This document shows positions 14,885-22,833 of a DNA stretch of 45,881 nucleotides, in pieces (positions within the stretch are counted from its first letter, which is position 1; the number at the start of each line of letters is the position of its first letter). A model generated the notes under the pieces. That model worked only from the letters and a program-made list of their open reading frames with translations. It was not told the DNA's origin and made no database searches. The DNA is from F23-B02 sp045642545 (lineage in GTDB: Bacteria; Bacillota; Clostridia; Oscillospirales; Oscillospiraceae), in NCBI GenBank assembly GCA_045642545.1, contig JAZUJB010000090.1, positions 1-45,881 of the forward strand, read 5' to 3'. A program made the translations under genes and the position numbers.

Positions 14885-16198
14885 TCACTTTACAAAGCTG
14901 TGGTACAGAACGCGTACCGTTTTTTCGAAGTCGTCGTCGTTTACGCCGACGATGATGTTGAGCTCCTCGGGACCCTGCGAAATCATACGGATATTGATTC
15001 CGTTTGCGCCGAGCGCCGCAAATATTCTGCCCGATGAGCCGGGCTTGAATGCCATTTTTCTGCCGACTGCGGCAATGACGGAGATGTTTTCCGTAATCTG
15101 AACGCTATCGGGTGCAAGCTCTTTCTGAATTTCGCCTACGATGGAGTAGATGCTGGATTTTACCTTGTCTGCGGCAACAACGAGCGAAACGCTGTCGATG
15201 CCCGAGGGGGTGTATTCCACGCACGCGCCGTGATTTTCGAATATCTCGAGAATCTTGCGGAGCGAGCCGACCTCGGAGGACATACCCGTCTTGGAAACAT
15301 TGACGATGGAGAAGTTTCTTCTGCCTGCGATGCCGGTTATGAAGCGCTCATCGCGAAGCTCATCGTCGAAGCTCTCCATAATGAGAGTGCCGGGGTGCTC
15401 GGGGCAGTTGGTGTTGCGGATATTGAGGGGAATGTTCTTATCTCTTACGGGGAACACCGCACCCTCGTGCAGCACCTGCGCGCCGAGATAGCTCAGCTCG
15501 CGCAGCTCATTATATGTTATGCGCTCTATCGTGTCGGGATTATCAACAATTCTCGGGTCAGCCATAAGAATGCCCGAAACATCTGTCCAGTTTTCGTAGA
15601 CATCGGCACCCAGTGCCGCTGCGCAGAGCGCGCCGGTAACATCGCTGCCGCCGCGGCTGAGCACCTTTATGCTGCCGTCGGGCATCGTGCCGTAGAAGCC
15701 GGGGACGACAACCCTTCTGCCGTCGGCAAGGCGCTCGAAGTTTTCATAGGATTCCGCGGTGTTTATGCTGCCGTCAAAATTGAAGCGCAGCCAAAGCTCT
15801 GCGTCAAGGAAATCGTAGCCGAGGAAGTCGGCCATAAGCTTTGCGGAGAAGTACTCGCCGCGGGAAACAAGCTTGTCCTTGCTGATGCCCTCCTCAATCT
15901 CCTCGCGGAGTGAGGAAAGCTCGCTTTCAATATCAATACTGAGGTTTAACTCTGCGCAGATGCCGCGGTAGCGGTCTGCAATCATATCAAAAACGGGGTC
16001 GCAGTTGACGCCGTATTTTTTGTGCGCGTGGCAGAGGTACAGAAGGTCGGTCAGCTTGTTGTCGCCGGAAAAGCGCTTGCCTGCCGCCGAAACAACGATG
16101 ACTTTTCTTGCGGGGTCTGCCTCGATTATGCTTTTAACTTTTCTGAACTGTCCGGCGTCCGCCATTGACGAGCCGCCGAATTTTGCTACCTTTAACAT
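14885..16198 (-). CDS. Aspartokinase, full-length form with two ACT domains
   Basis: 437 residues. The kinase domain (about 1-285) has KFGGSSMADA at the N-terminus, LVSRGEYFSAKL, VLSRGGSDVTGAL and a WTDVSGILMADPR segment. Two ACT units follow (about 295-370 and 375-437, the latter with SSGRIFAALGANGINIRMIS). The enzyme phosphorylates aspartate. The layout, with a long insertion after the N-terminal glycine loop, resembles the threonine-pathway class III enzymes. It lies between hom and asd in a tight operon (1 base from hom, 10 from asd), so it probably feeds threonine/methionine synthesis and is likely threonine-sensitive, while the short isozyme at 4922-5878 may answer to another signal. 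Confidence 0.95.
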   Translation of the reverse strand: MLKVAKFGGSSMADAGQFRKVKSIIEADPARKVIVVSAAGKRFSGDNKLTDLLYLCHAHKKYGVNCDPVFDMIADRYRGICAELNLSIDIESELSSLREEIEEGISKDKLVSRGEYFSAKLMADFLGYDFLDAELWLRFNFDGSINTAESYENFERLADGRRVVVPGFYGTMPDGSIKVLSRGGSDVTGALCAAALGADVYENWTDVSGILMADPRIVDNPDTIERITYNELRELSYLGAQVLHEGAVFPVRDKNIPLNIRNTNCPEHPGTLIMESFDDELRDERFITGIAGRRNFSIVNVSKTGMSSEVGSLRKILEIFENHGACVEYTPSGIDSVSLVVAADKVKSSIYSIVGEIQKELAPDSVQITENISVIAAVGRKMAFKPGSSGRIFAALGANGINIRMISQGPEELNIIVGVNDDDFEKTVRVLYHSFVK

Positions 16199-16199
16199 A

Positions 16200-17339
16200 T
16201 CAGATTACGCCTGCGAAGAAGAGTGCAGGGTCCGCCTCCTTTGCTTTTGCCGCCCATGCGTGCATCTCCGCAACGGATACGGGCTTTGTAACAACACCCT
16301 CGCAGCACTTTTCGGCTGCAACGGAGCTGAGCCACTCATCGCTGCCTGCAAAGCGTACATAGTATGCGTGCTTCTCGGCGGAGTTGTCGGGCTTGACCGG
16401 CTCCATAACATCGGTGTAGAAGTTCTTTACGCCTGCCATAATGTCGAGGCAGTCGGCAACTGCGTTGTAGGCGGTGGGGTATCTGCCTGCGCCCTGACCG
16501 TAGAAGCTCTCCTTGCCGGTGAGCTCGGTGTCGAAGGAGATGACATTGCGGTTTGTGGAAACTGCAGCCTCAAGCTCGCCGCACTTTACGAAGGTAGGCT
16601 CAACATAAACTGCGGGCTTGCCGTCGTTGAGCTTGCCGAATGCGAGCATCTTGCAGATTCTGCCCATCTTGACTGCTGCTGCAATGTCGCAGGCGAGGAT
16701 GCTGCGGATACCGAATACGGGAACCTCTTCCTCAAGCAGGCATGCGCCGAAGGCAACATTTGCGGTGATGATGCACTTGCGCTGAATATCAAGACCGTCG
16801 ATGTCTGCGGAGGGGTCAGCCTCGGCATAGCCGAGCTTCTGTGCAACTGGGAGCACCTCGGCAAAATCGCTGCCCTCGGTGTGCATTGCGTCAAGAATAA
16901 AGTTTGTAGTGCCGTTCATAATGCCGCTGAAGCTCTTGACCTTGTCAAGACGCATAACGCGCTCAAGGTTGTACAGCCAGGGGATACCGCCGCCGACAGC
17001 GGGGGTGCAGCGGAAGGCAACGCCGTTTGCCTTTGCAAGCTCAACCAGCTCGCAGTAGTGATGTGCAACAAGGTGCTTGTTTGCGGTAACCACATTCTTG
17101 CCTGCCTTCATTGCGGCGGAAACATATTCAAAGGCGGGGCTCAGGCCGCCCATAACCTCGACAACGGTGTCGACCTCTTTATCATTTATAATAGTATCAA
17201 TATCGAATACCGCACGCTCGCCGAGCGCCTCAATCTTTCTGCGCACGAGCACATACTTGAGGTCTATATCGCTTCTTTTGTCGCAGATTTCGAGAACGCC
17301 GCCGCCGACAACGCCGCAGCCCAACAATGCAATTTTCAT
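16200..17339 (-). CDS. hom: Homoserine dehydrogenase with a shortened C-terminal domain
   Basis: 379 residues. The N-terminal Rossmann fold opens with MKIALLGCGVVGGG, and the catalytic region includes VTANKHLVAHH, GGGIPWLYNLE and LGYAEADPSADIDGLD with the conserved acidic residues. It reduces aspartate semialdehyde to homoserine. Usual Gram-positive enzymes carry a full ACT domain and reach about 420-430 residues. Here only about 55 residues follow the catalytic part, beginning KHAYYVRFAGSDEW like the first strand of an ACT domain but lacking the rest. I chose the ATG at 17339, with AAGGCGG upstream, because the frame further upstream reads as non-coding. It is the first gene of the hom-ask-asd operon. 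Confidence 0.94.
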   Translation of the reverse strand: MKIALLGCGVVGGGVLEICDKRSDIDLKYVLVRRKIEALGERAVFDIDTIINDKEVDTVVEVMGGLSPAFEYVSAAMKAGKNVVTANKHLVAHHYCELVELAKANGVAFRCTPAVGGGIPWLYNLERVMRLDKVKSFSGIMNGTTNFILDAMHTEGSDFAEVLPVAQKLGYAEADPSADIDGLDIQRKCIITANVAFGACLLEEEVPVFGIRSILACDIAAAVKMGRICKMLAFGKLNDGKPAVYVEPTFVKCGELEAAVSTNRNVISFDTELTGKESFYGQGAGRYPTAYNAVADCLDIMAGVKNFYTDVMEPVKPDNSAEKHAYYVRFAGSDEWLSSVAAEKCCEGVVTKPVSVAEMHAWAAKAKEADPALFFAGVI

Positions 17340-17399
17340 ATTAATACCGCCTTTTCGTTTTGTCTTTTTCATACGCACAATTGTTTTTGTGATGCAAAC

Positions 17400-17428
17400 A
17401 ATATAACACGAACATATAGCCAATGCAA
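17400..17428 (-). promoter_or_regulatory. Sigma-A promoter for hom-ask-asd
   Basis: On the minus strand: TTGCAT (17423-17428), a 17-base spacer and TATATT (17400-17405), giving a leader of about 55 bases. Confidence 0.75.
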
Positions 17429-17680
17429 GTGTTTTGAGCGAATTTACTATAGAAAAGTAATGAAAAACCCAAAAGTTCTTTGTGCAAAAAGACGAAGCAC
17501 GAAAAAATGATGAATTATTTGCTGCACGGCGTGCAGAAAATGCATCAAGATATAGTCGAAAATTGCGAAATTTGCTCAATATCTTGCAGGAAATGACGAA
17601 AAACGCTGCAAATCCTGCGGCCACGCGGTAGTTTGAGAAAATTTTTGCAAATTCCGAATCGCAAAATTTCATTTTTGGGC

Positions 17681-17709
17681 TTGAAGTTGTGCGGTTTTCG
17701 GTGTATAAT
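17681..17709 (+). promoter_or_regulatory. Sigma-A promoter for the TRAP transporter genes
   Basis: TTGAAG (17681-17686), a 17-base spacer and a consensus TATAAT (17704-17709), about 60 bases before the lipoprotein start. Confidence 0.8.
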
Positions 17710-17777
17710 GCAAGCGTAGTGAATTTTTTGATATGACATTATTCAAAATGAATATTGCAAAACAGGAGGAAAAATTA

Positions 17778-18722
17778 ATGAAAAAGATTATCGCTATGCT
17801 TCTGGCGGTTATGATGGTCTTCGCACTGTGCGCTTGCGGCGGCGGTGAGAGCCTCACCTTCGTAACCGGCGGCGAAGCAGGTACTTACTACGCATTCGGC
17901 ACCGTTCTCGCACAGCAGACCTGTGACGAGACCGACACCACCGTTACCGCAGTTGTCGGCAACGGCTCCAAGGCAAATGTAGAAGATGTTGACTCCGGCG
18001 CAGCACAGCTCGGCTTCTGCCAGTCTGATGTTATGAGCTACGCATACGAAGGCTCCAACCTCTTCGAGGAAACCGGCGCAATCAAGAGCTTCTCCGTAGT
18101 CGGCGCTCTGTACATGGAGCAGGTTCAGATTGTTACCATGAACCCCGAAACCAAGACCGTTGCTGACCTCAAGGGCAAGTCCGTTTCCATCGGCGCACGC
18201 GGCGCAGGCGTTAACTTCAACGCATTCGACGCACTCGCAGCATACGACCTCACCGTTGACGACATCAAGGCAGAGTACCTCGATTTCGCTGACTCCGCAG
18301 ACTCCCTGAAGGACGGCAAGATTGACGCAGCCTTCATCGTATCCGGCGCACCCACCACCGCAATCACCGACCTGTCCGTCGGCGGCCAGGTTTACCTCGT
18401 CGGCTTCGACGCAGAGCATGTTGCAAAGCTCATCGAGATGTGCCCCTACTACAAGGAAAACATCATTGCCAAGGATGTATACGGCACTCCCGAGGATGTA
18501 ACCACCGTTGCAGTTGCAGCAGTTGTTCTCGCAAACAACGATGTATCCGAAGATGCAGTCTACAACTTCCTGACCGCAACCTTCAATGACCTTGCAGACC
18601 TCACCAACGCACACGCAAAGGGCGCAGAGCTCAGCTTAGAGTTTGCATCCTCCATCACCAATGTTCCTTACCATCCCGGCGCAGTAAAGTTCTTCGCTGA
18701 GAACGGTATCGATGTAGCATAA
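17778..18722 (+). CDS. TAXI-family TRAP transporter solute-binding lipoprotein
   Basis: 314 residues. An N-terminal signal (MKKIIAMLLAVMMVFALCAC) with the lipobox LCAC makes it a lipoprotein anchored through Cys20 on the outer face of the membrane. The mature part begins LTFVTGGEAGTYYAFG, the characteristic start of TAXI receptors, and has KGKSVSIGARGAGVNFNA in the first lobe. TAXI receptors deliver organic acids or amino acids such as glutamate or 2-oxoglutarate to a fused TRAP permease, here encoded next. I set the start at 17778 because AGGAGG lies 8 bases upstream. An in-frame ATG at 17733 would add 15 residues before the signal peptide. The substrate is unknown. Confidence 0.93.
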   Translation: MKKIIAMLLAVMMVFALCACGGGESLTFVTGGEAGTYYAFGTVLAQQTCDETDTTVTAVVGNGSKANVEDVDSGAAQLGFCQSDVMSYAYEGSNLFEETGAIKSFSVVGALYMEQVQIVTMNPETKTVADLKGKSVSIGARGAGVNFNAFDALAAYDLTVDDIKAEYLDFADSADSLKDGKIDAAFIVSGAPTTAITDLSVGGQVYLVGFDAEHVAKLIEMCPYYKENIIAKDVYGTPEDVTTVAVAAVVLANNDVSEDAVYNFLTATFNDLADLTNAHAKGAELSLEFASSITNVPYHPGAVKFFAENGIDVA

Positions 18723-18756
18723 TTGCTCAGTCTGCAAATTTAACACGATTTTACAT

Positions 18757-18795
18757 ACTACGGTACCCGCCCGGGTACCGTAGTTTGTGCCCTTT
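18757..18795 (+). terminator. Hairpin between TAXI receptor and TRAP permease
   Basis: A perfect 12-bp stem (18757-18768 with 18773-18784) followed by a loose T-rich tail. It probably makes receptor mRNA more abundant than permease mRNA, as is common for transporters with binding proteins. Confidence 0.65.
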
Positions 18796-18887
18796 TTGAA
18801 AGCCGTTGTTTTTTGGCTGAGGGACTGTTAAATAACGGTTCCTGAGCTAAAAAACAACTCAAATATCCAAAGAAAGGTTGTGTCCAT

Positions 18888-20855
18888 ATGGACCTCGAAA
18901 ATAAAAACAGCATTACCGAGCCGCAGGTCAGCGCTTTCGAAACCGTAAGCGAGGACGAGGTCAATGAGGTAATGAAGAAGTACGATAAGGAGTCGAACAC
19001 CCGTATATGGGTAGGCACTCCGCAGAAAATCGTGCAGGCGGTTATGGCGCTTTTCTCGCTGTACTGCATCTACTCAACGCTGTTTTCAACCGCAGCGCTT
19101 GAGCAGCGACTGACCGCATTCCTCGGCTGCGTAATCATCATGGGCTATCTCTACTACCCCGTAAGCAAGAAGCACAACAAGCCCAATCATCTGCCCTGGT
19201 ATGATATTCTCATCATGGCAGCAGGCGCTGCATGCTTCTTCTATTACTGCTTTGCATTCAAGGGCCTTGTCGATGTTCTGTCCAGCGCATCGAAGATGAC
19301 TCCCATGTTCTGTGCAATCGGCATTGTAGGCATTCTCGTGCTTGCAGAGCTGTGCCGCCGCTGTGTCGGTGTTCCCATTCTCTGCGTCGTCGGCGTTCTG
19401 CTTATCTACACCTTCGGCATTGCACATCTGCCCATTCAGCGCGCAATCTACACCCTGTTCTACACCACGGGCGGCGTAATCGGCACCCCCATCAATGTCT
19501 GCGCAAAGTTCATCGTTGTTTTCATCGTGTTCGGCGCATTCCTTGAGAGAACGGGCATTTCTAAGTTCTTCATCGACTTTGCAAACAAGATTGCCGGCGC
19601 ATCCTCCGGCGGTCCTGCAAAGGTCGCGGTTATCTCCTCTGCGCTGTGCGGCATGGTTTCCGGCTCCTCCGTCGGCAACACCGTTACCACCGGCTCCGTC
19701 ACCATTCCCATGATGAAAAAGACCGGCTACAAGCCCGAGTTTGCAGGCGCTGTCGAGGCGGCAGCCTCCACCGGCGGTCAGATAATGCCTCCTATCATGG
19801 GTGCTGCGGCATTCCTCATGGCTGAGTACATGGGCCTGCCCTATGCTCAGGTCGCACTCAAGGCAATCCTGCCTGCCTGCCTTTACTTTGCGGGCATCTT
19901 CATCGCAGTTCACCTCGAGGCAAAGAAGCTCGGACTCAAGGGCATCAGCCGCAAGGACATGGTACCCGGCAAGGAGCTCGTCAAGAAGAGCTACCTGCTG
20001 CTGCCCATCGTTCTGCTTGTTTACCTCGTTTCCGTACACGCCTGCACCATGCAGAGAGCAGCAACCTACTCCATCCTCGCAAGCATCGTTGTGGGTCTTC
20101 TCAATAAGGACAGCCGTCTTACCCCCGCACGCGTGTTCGAGGCACTCGAGGCAGGCGGCCGCGGCACAATCACCGTTGCCGTTGCCTGCGCAATGGCAGG
20201 TATCATCGCAGGCTGCATCACCGCAACCGGCCTTGCATCAAAGCTCATAAGCTCCATCGTTGCGCTGTCGGGCAACACCCTCATCATCGGTCTGTTCCTG
20301 ACCATGCTGTGCTGCATCATTCTCGGCATGGGCGTTCCCACCACCGCAAACTACTGCATCATGGCGGCAACCTGCGCACCCATCCTCATCAAGCTCGGCA
20401 TCCCCGCAGTTGCGGCTCACTTCTTCGTATTCTACTTCGGCATCGTTGCCGATATCACACCTCCCGTTGCACTTGCAGCCTACGCAGGCTCTGCAATCGC
20501 AAAATCCAACCCCATGAAAACGGGCATCAACGCAACCAAACTCGCAATCGCGGCATTCATCGTACCCTATGTTTTCGCATACAGCCCCGCACTGCTGTTT
20601 GACAGCATAAGCGGTGTGTTTGAGGTTGTACAGATTTGCGTAACCGCACTTCTCGGAATCTTCGGCGTTGCATCCTGCCTGAACGGTTATCTGTTCAAGA
20701 AGATTAACGCCGTGTTCCGCATCGCACTGCTTGCAGGCGGTCTGACTCTGATTATCCCCGGCACTGCAACCGACCTCATCGGTCTTGCACTTGTCGGCGG
20801 CGTATTCGTAATCCAGATGCTCACCGCAAAGCGCGCAGCACGCGCCGCAGCGTAA
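18888..20855 (+). CDS. TRAP transporter permease, fused DctQ-DctM type
   Basis: 655 residues with a hydrophilic N-terminus (about 1-45) and some 16-18 membrane segments. The first four helices correspond to the small DctQ part and the rest to the large DctM part, the fusion that accompanies TAXI receptors. Typical sequence includes GPAKVAVISSALCGMVSGSS, STGGQIMPPIMGAAAF and LGMGVPTTANYCIMAATCAP. It moves the receptor-bound solute into the cell using an ion gradient. It lies 165 bases after the receptor gene, behind a hairpin, with a weak AAAGG ribosome binding site. The length is normal for the fused type. Confidence 0.94.
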   Translation: MDLENKNSITEPQVSAFETVSEDEVNEVMKKYDKESNTRIWVGTPQKIVQAVMALFSLYCIYSTLFSTAALEQRLTAFLGCVIIMGYLYYPVSKKHNKPNHLPWYDILIMAAGAACFFYYCFAFKGLVDVLSSASKMTPMFCAIGIVGILVLAELCRRCVGVPILCVVGVLLIYTFGIAHLPIQRAIYTLFYTTGGVIGTPINVCAKFIVVFIVFGAFLERTGISKFFIDFANKIAGASSGGPAKVAVISSALCGMVSGSSVGNTVTTGSVTIPMMKKTGYKPEFAGAVEAAASTGGQIMPPIMGAAAFLMAEYMGLPYAQVALKAILPACLYFAGIFIAVHLEAKKLGLKGISRKDMVPGKELVKKSYLLLPIVLLVYLVSVHACTMQRAATYSILASIVVGLLNKDSRLTPARVFEALEAGGRGTITVAVACAMAGIIAGCITATGLASKLISSIVALSGNTLIIGLFLTMLCCIILGMGVPTTANYCIMAATCAPILIKLGIPAVAAHFFVFYFGIVADITPPVALAAYAGSAIAKSNPMKTGINATKLAIAAFIVPYVFAYSPALLFDSISGVFEVVQICVTALLGIFGVASCLNGYLFKKINAVFRIALLAGGLTLIIPGTATDLIGLALVGGVFVIQMLTAKRAARAAA

Positions 20856-20879
20856 ACAGACATAAAAAGTCCTCTGGAC

Positions 20880-20905
20880 AAAGGGCGGTGCACCATAGGG
20901 ATTTA
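20880..20905 (+). repeat. Left 26-bp inverted repeat
   Basis: Pairs with 21140-21165 at 25 of 26 positions and begins AAAGGGCGGTGCACCATAG. Confidence 0.9.
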
Positions 20906-20951
20906 CAGCCTTGCAAGAATCTGTTTCCCGCAATGCTTCGTTAAAAAGCCT

Positions 20952-20983
20952 CAGAATACATAACCAGTATTCCTGTGTTTTTT
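20952..20983 (+). terminator. Terminator-like hairpin after the TRAP permease
   Basis: Stem 20952-20959 with 20967-20975 (one bulged base), followed by TGTTTTTT. It lies inside the inverted-repeat element. Confidence 0.6.
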
Positions 20984-21062
20984 GCCTCGCCTTGCAGAAA
21001 ACATCTCACTTTCAAGGTGCTATGCAGTTTTGAGATAGCAATTTTTCGCTCAGACAAATAAC

Positions 21063-21101
21063 AAAATTCCGGTAATACTGGCTATGTATTACCGGAATTT
21101 T
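21063..21101. terminator. Bidirectional terminator-like hairpin before prmA's 3' end
   Basis: A perfect 16-bp stem (21063-21078 with 21086-21101), 7-base loop, T-tract on the plus strand. On the minus strand it ends in TTTTGTTATTTG. Confidence 0.75.
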
Positions 21102-21139
21102 TTGTGCCGTATGGGCGGAAAAGGGCATTTCAAAACCTA

Positions 21140-21165
21140 TAAATCTCTATGGTGCACCGCCCTTT
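21140..21165 (-). repeat. Right 26-bp inverted repeat
   Basis: The reverse complement of 20880-20905 with one substitution. Confidence 0.9.
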
Positions 21166-21189
21166 CGGTAAGCAGCTTTTTATTATCCT

Positions 21190-22107
21190 TTATCTGCACT
21201 CGAAGCAGTGCCATTCCTCTTCGTGGCGGTGGGCAGTTATTTCAAAGCCTGCCGCCTTTATTGCGGCCTCAACCTCGTCCTGTCTGCCGTCGATTATGCC
21301 GGAGGTGATGAACACGGCACCCTCCGCCATAAATGCGCGCACGAGCGGTGCAAGCGGAATGATTACATCGGAAACGATGTTTGCAAGCACGATATCGTAG
21401 CCTGCGCCGAGATTTCTTCGCATTGAGGCGTCACCGATTATATCGCCCGCATAGACCTTGAGCTTGTCGGGGCCTATTCCGTTGAGCGCGGCATTATCCA
21501 TAACGATGTCGGGTGCCTTGGGGTCGATATCGCAGCCGACGCAGGACTCGCTGCCGAGCACGAGCGCGCCTATGCCGAGAATACCGCTGCCGCAGCCGAG
21601 GTCGAGCACTCGCTTGCCCGCACCTGCATAGGCCTCAAGCGCCGTAAGGCACATTCTCGTTGTCGCGTGGCTGCCCGTTCCGAACATAAGGCCGGGGTCG
21701 AGTCTGAGCGGCAGTCTGCCCTCAACGGCTGCGTCCTCCCATTCGGGAACGACAAGCAGCTTTTCACCAATCTCAAGCGGCTTGTAAAACTGCTTCCAGT
21801 TATTCTCCCAGTCGCTGTCCTCAACGGTGTTGGTCTGCACCGCAAAGCCCGCAGCCTTGATTGCCGCAAGCTGAGCTGCACCGTCGGAGTTATCCTCAAT
21901 GTAGCACTTTATGCGCGATACGCCCGCATAGCTCTGCTCAAGGCTTTCGTCAACATAGTCCCAGTACTGTCTGTTGTTCTCAAGAAACTCGCGGAAGTCC
22001 GATTCGTTTTCAATCACAAGGCCGTCGCAGCCGAGGGCCGTAAGCTTATCGCAGGCTGCATCAATTTCCGCTTCGGGTATTTCAATTATTACTTCAATGT
22101 ATCTCAT
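21190..22107 (-). CDS. prmA: Ribosomal protein L11 methyltransferase
   Basis: 305 residues. The N-terminal substrate-recognition domain (about 1-95) is followed by a linker with WENNWKQFYKPLEIGEKL, then the SAM-binding Rossmann domain with GLMFGTGSHATTRMCL, VLDLGCGSGILGIGA and the NIVSDVIIPLAP motif that replaces the NPPY of other methyltransferases. PrmA trimethylates several amino groups of ribosomal protein L11. An AAGGACAG ribosome binding site precedes the ATG. It is the last gene of the minus-strand run after hpf, from which a hairpin separates it. The length is normal. Confidence 0.96.
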   Translation of the reverse strand: MRYIEVIIEIPEAEIDAACDKLTALGCDGLVIENESDFREFLENNRQYWDYVDESLEQSYAGVSRIKCYIEDNSDGAAQLAAIKAAGFAVQTNTVEDSDWENNWKQFYKPLEIGEKLLVVPEWEDAAVEGRLPLRLDPGLMFGTGSHATTRMCLTALEAYAGAGKRVLDLGCGSGILGIGALVLGSESCVGCDIDPKAPDIVMDNAALNGIGPDKLKVYAGDIIGDASMRRNLGAGYDIVLANIVSDVIIPLAPLVRAFMAEGAVFITSGIIDGRQDEVEAAIKAAGFEITAHRHEEEWHCFECR

Positions 22108-22123
22108 AGCTTCTGTCCTTAAA

Positions 22124-22149
22124 ATTGCCCCGTCTTTTGACGGGGCAAT
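22124..22149 (-). terminator. Hairpin between hpf and prmA
   Basis: A perfect 11-bp GC-rich stem (22124-22134 with 22139-22149), TTTT loop, followed on the minus strand by TTTAAGG. Termination is probably partial. Confidence 0.65.
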
Positions 22150-22161
22150 GGTTATATGTGT

Positions 22162-22707
22162 TTATTCCGCCTTATCGTCGCAGATGAGACCGTAGCCGCC
22201 GTTCTTGCGGCGATAAACAACTGAGACGGCGCCGTCCTCCTCATCGTTTCTGAACACGAAGAACTCGTGCTCAAGAAGGTTCATCTGGAGAATTGCTTCC
22301 TCCGTCGACATGGGCTTGATGGAGAAACGCTTGCTGCGGACAATTCTGAACTCCTCGTCCTCATCCTCCTCAGCAGGCACATAGGAGGGTTTGACCTCAC
22401 GCTCCAGGGCTCCTTCCCTCAGTCGCTTCTCAAGACGCGTCTTGTTCTTGCGGATTTGCCGCTCAATTGCGGCAACGCCGGAATCGACGGAGGCATACAT
22501 GTCATTCGTAAGTTCGCTTGCCCTGTAATACAGGCCGTTGTTTTCGATGGTGATTTCCGCGAGGAATCTGCCGCGCTCGGTACTGAAGGTTACATAGGCA
22601 TTGCTCTCGTTTCTGAAGAAACGGTCAAGCTTGCCGACCTTGCGTTCAGCGTAGGCTCTGAGTTCCTCGGAGGCACCCATCTTCTTCTCGGTAAAAGTGA
22701 ACTTCAA
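22162..22707 (-). CDS. hpf: Ribosome hibernation promoting factor, long form
   Basis: 181 residues: an N-terminal HPF/YfiA domain (about 1-105, with KFTFTEKKMGASEELRAYAERKVGKLDRFF) and a C-terminal dimerisation domain (about 125-181, with RSKRFSIKPMSTEEAILQMNLLEHEFFVF). Long HPF binds the decoding centre of resting 70S ribosomes and pairs them into 100S dimers. The start is a TTG at 22705-22707 with GGAG about 9 bases upstream; there is no nearer ATG that keeps the conserved N-terminus. It follows the LRR gene after 126 bases and may be read from an own promoter near TATACT at about 22756-22761. The family call is certain. Confidence 0.95.
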   Translation of the reverse strand: MKFTFTEKKMGASEELRAYAERKVGKLDRFFRNESNAYVTFSTERGRFLAEITIENNGLYYRASELTNDMYASVDSGVAAIERQIRKNKTRLEKRLREGALEREVKPSYVPAEEDEDEEFRIVRSKRFSIKPMSTEEAILQMNLLEHEFFVFRNDEEDGAVSVVYRRKNGGYGLICDDKAE

Positions 22708-22833
22708 TTGTGTCAGCTCCTTTCTGCGTTTTGCAGGTTATCTCCTGCTGACTTCAGTATAGCATACGAGTCTGTAAAAGAAAAGAGCTTTTTGGTGAAA
22801 TTGCCTCAAAATTCAAAGTTTGTTTTTAATTTT

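Larger units (their letters stand above)
17340..17777. other. Divergent regulatory region between hom and the TAXI receptor gene
   Basis: 438 bases. It holds the hom promoter (minus strand, 17400-17428), about 250 AT-rich bases in which I see no gene, riboswitch or T-box, the TAXI promoter (17681-17709) and an AGGAGG ribosome binding site just before the TAXI start. Confidence 0.7.
20880..21165. mobile_element. MITE-like element or structured terminator region bounded by 26-bp inverted repeats
   Basis: The ends 20880-20905 and 21140-21165 are inverted repeats matching at 25 of 26 bases, each containing the palindrome GGTGCACC. Short ATAAAAAG/CTTTTTAT repeats flank them. Inside are two related hairpins that share the core AATACATA(A/G)CCAGTATT in opposite orientation. 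There is no transposase and no clear target-site duplication, so a non-autonomous element is a guess; it could also be a regulatory or terminator structure. Confidence 0.4.
20856..21189. other. Intergenic region with inverted-repeat element
   Basis: 334 bases between convergent genes (TRAP permease and prmA) with no gene. Almost all of it is the 286-bp element 20880-21165, which carries two internal terminator-like hairpins. Confidence 0.75.

Noticed and set aside
16005..17510. A 501-codon plus-strand frame opposite hom and ask
   Set aside because: The translation is Cys/Ala/Asn-rich without motifs and overlaps two certain genes on the other strand.
17340..17777. A T-box, lysine or threonine riboswitch before hom
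   Set aside because: The leader between promoter and start codon is only about 55 bases, with no T-box sequence or recognisable aptamer.
20856..21189. A complete insertion sequence
   Set aside because: No reading frame of transposase size or motif exists between the inverted repeats, and no clear target-site duplication is seen.
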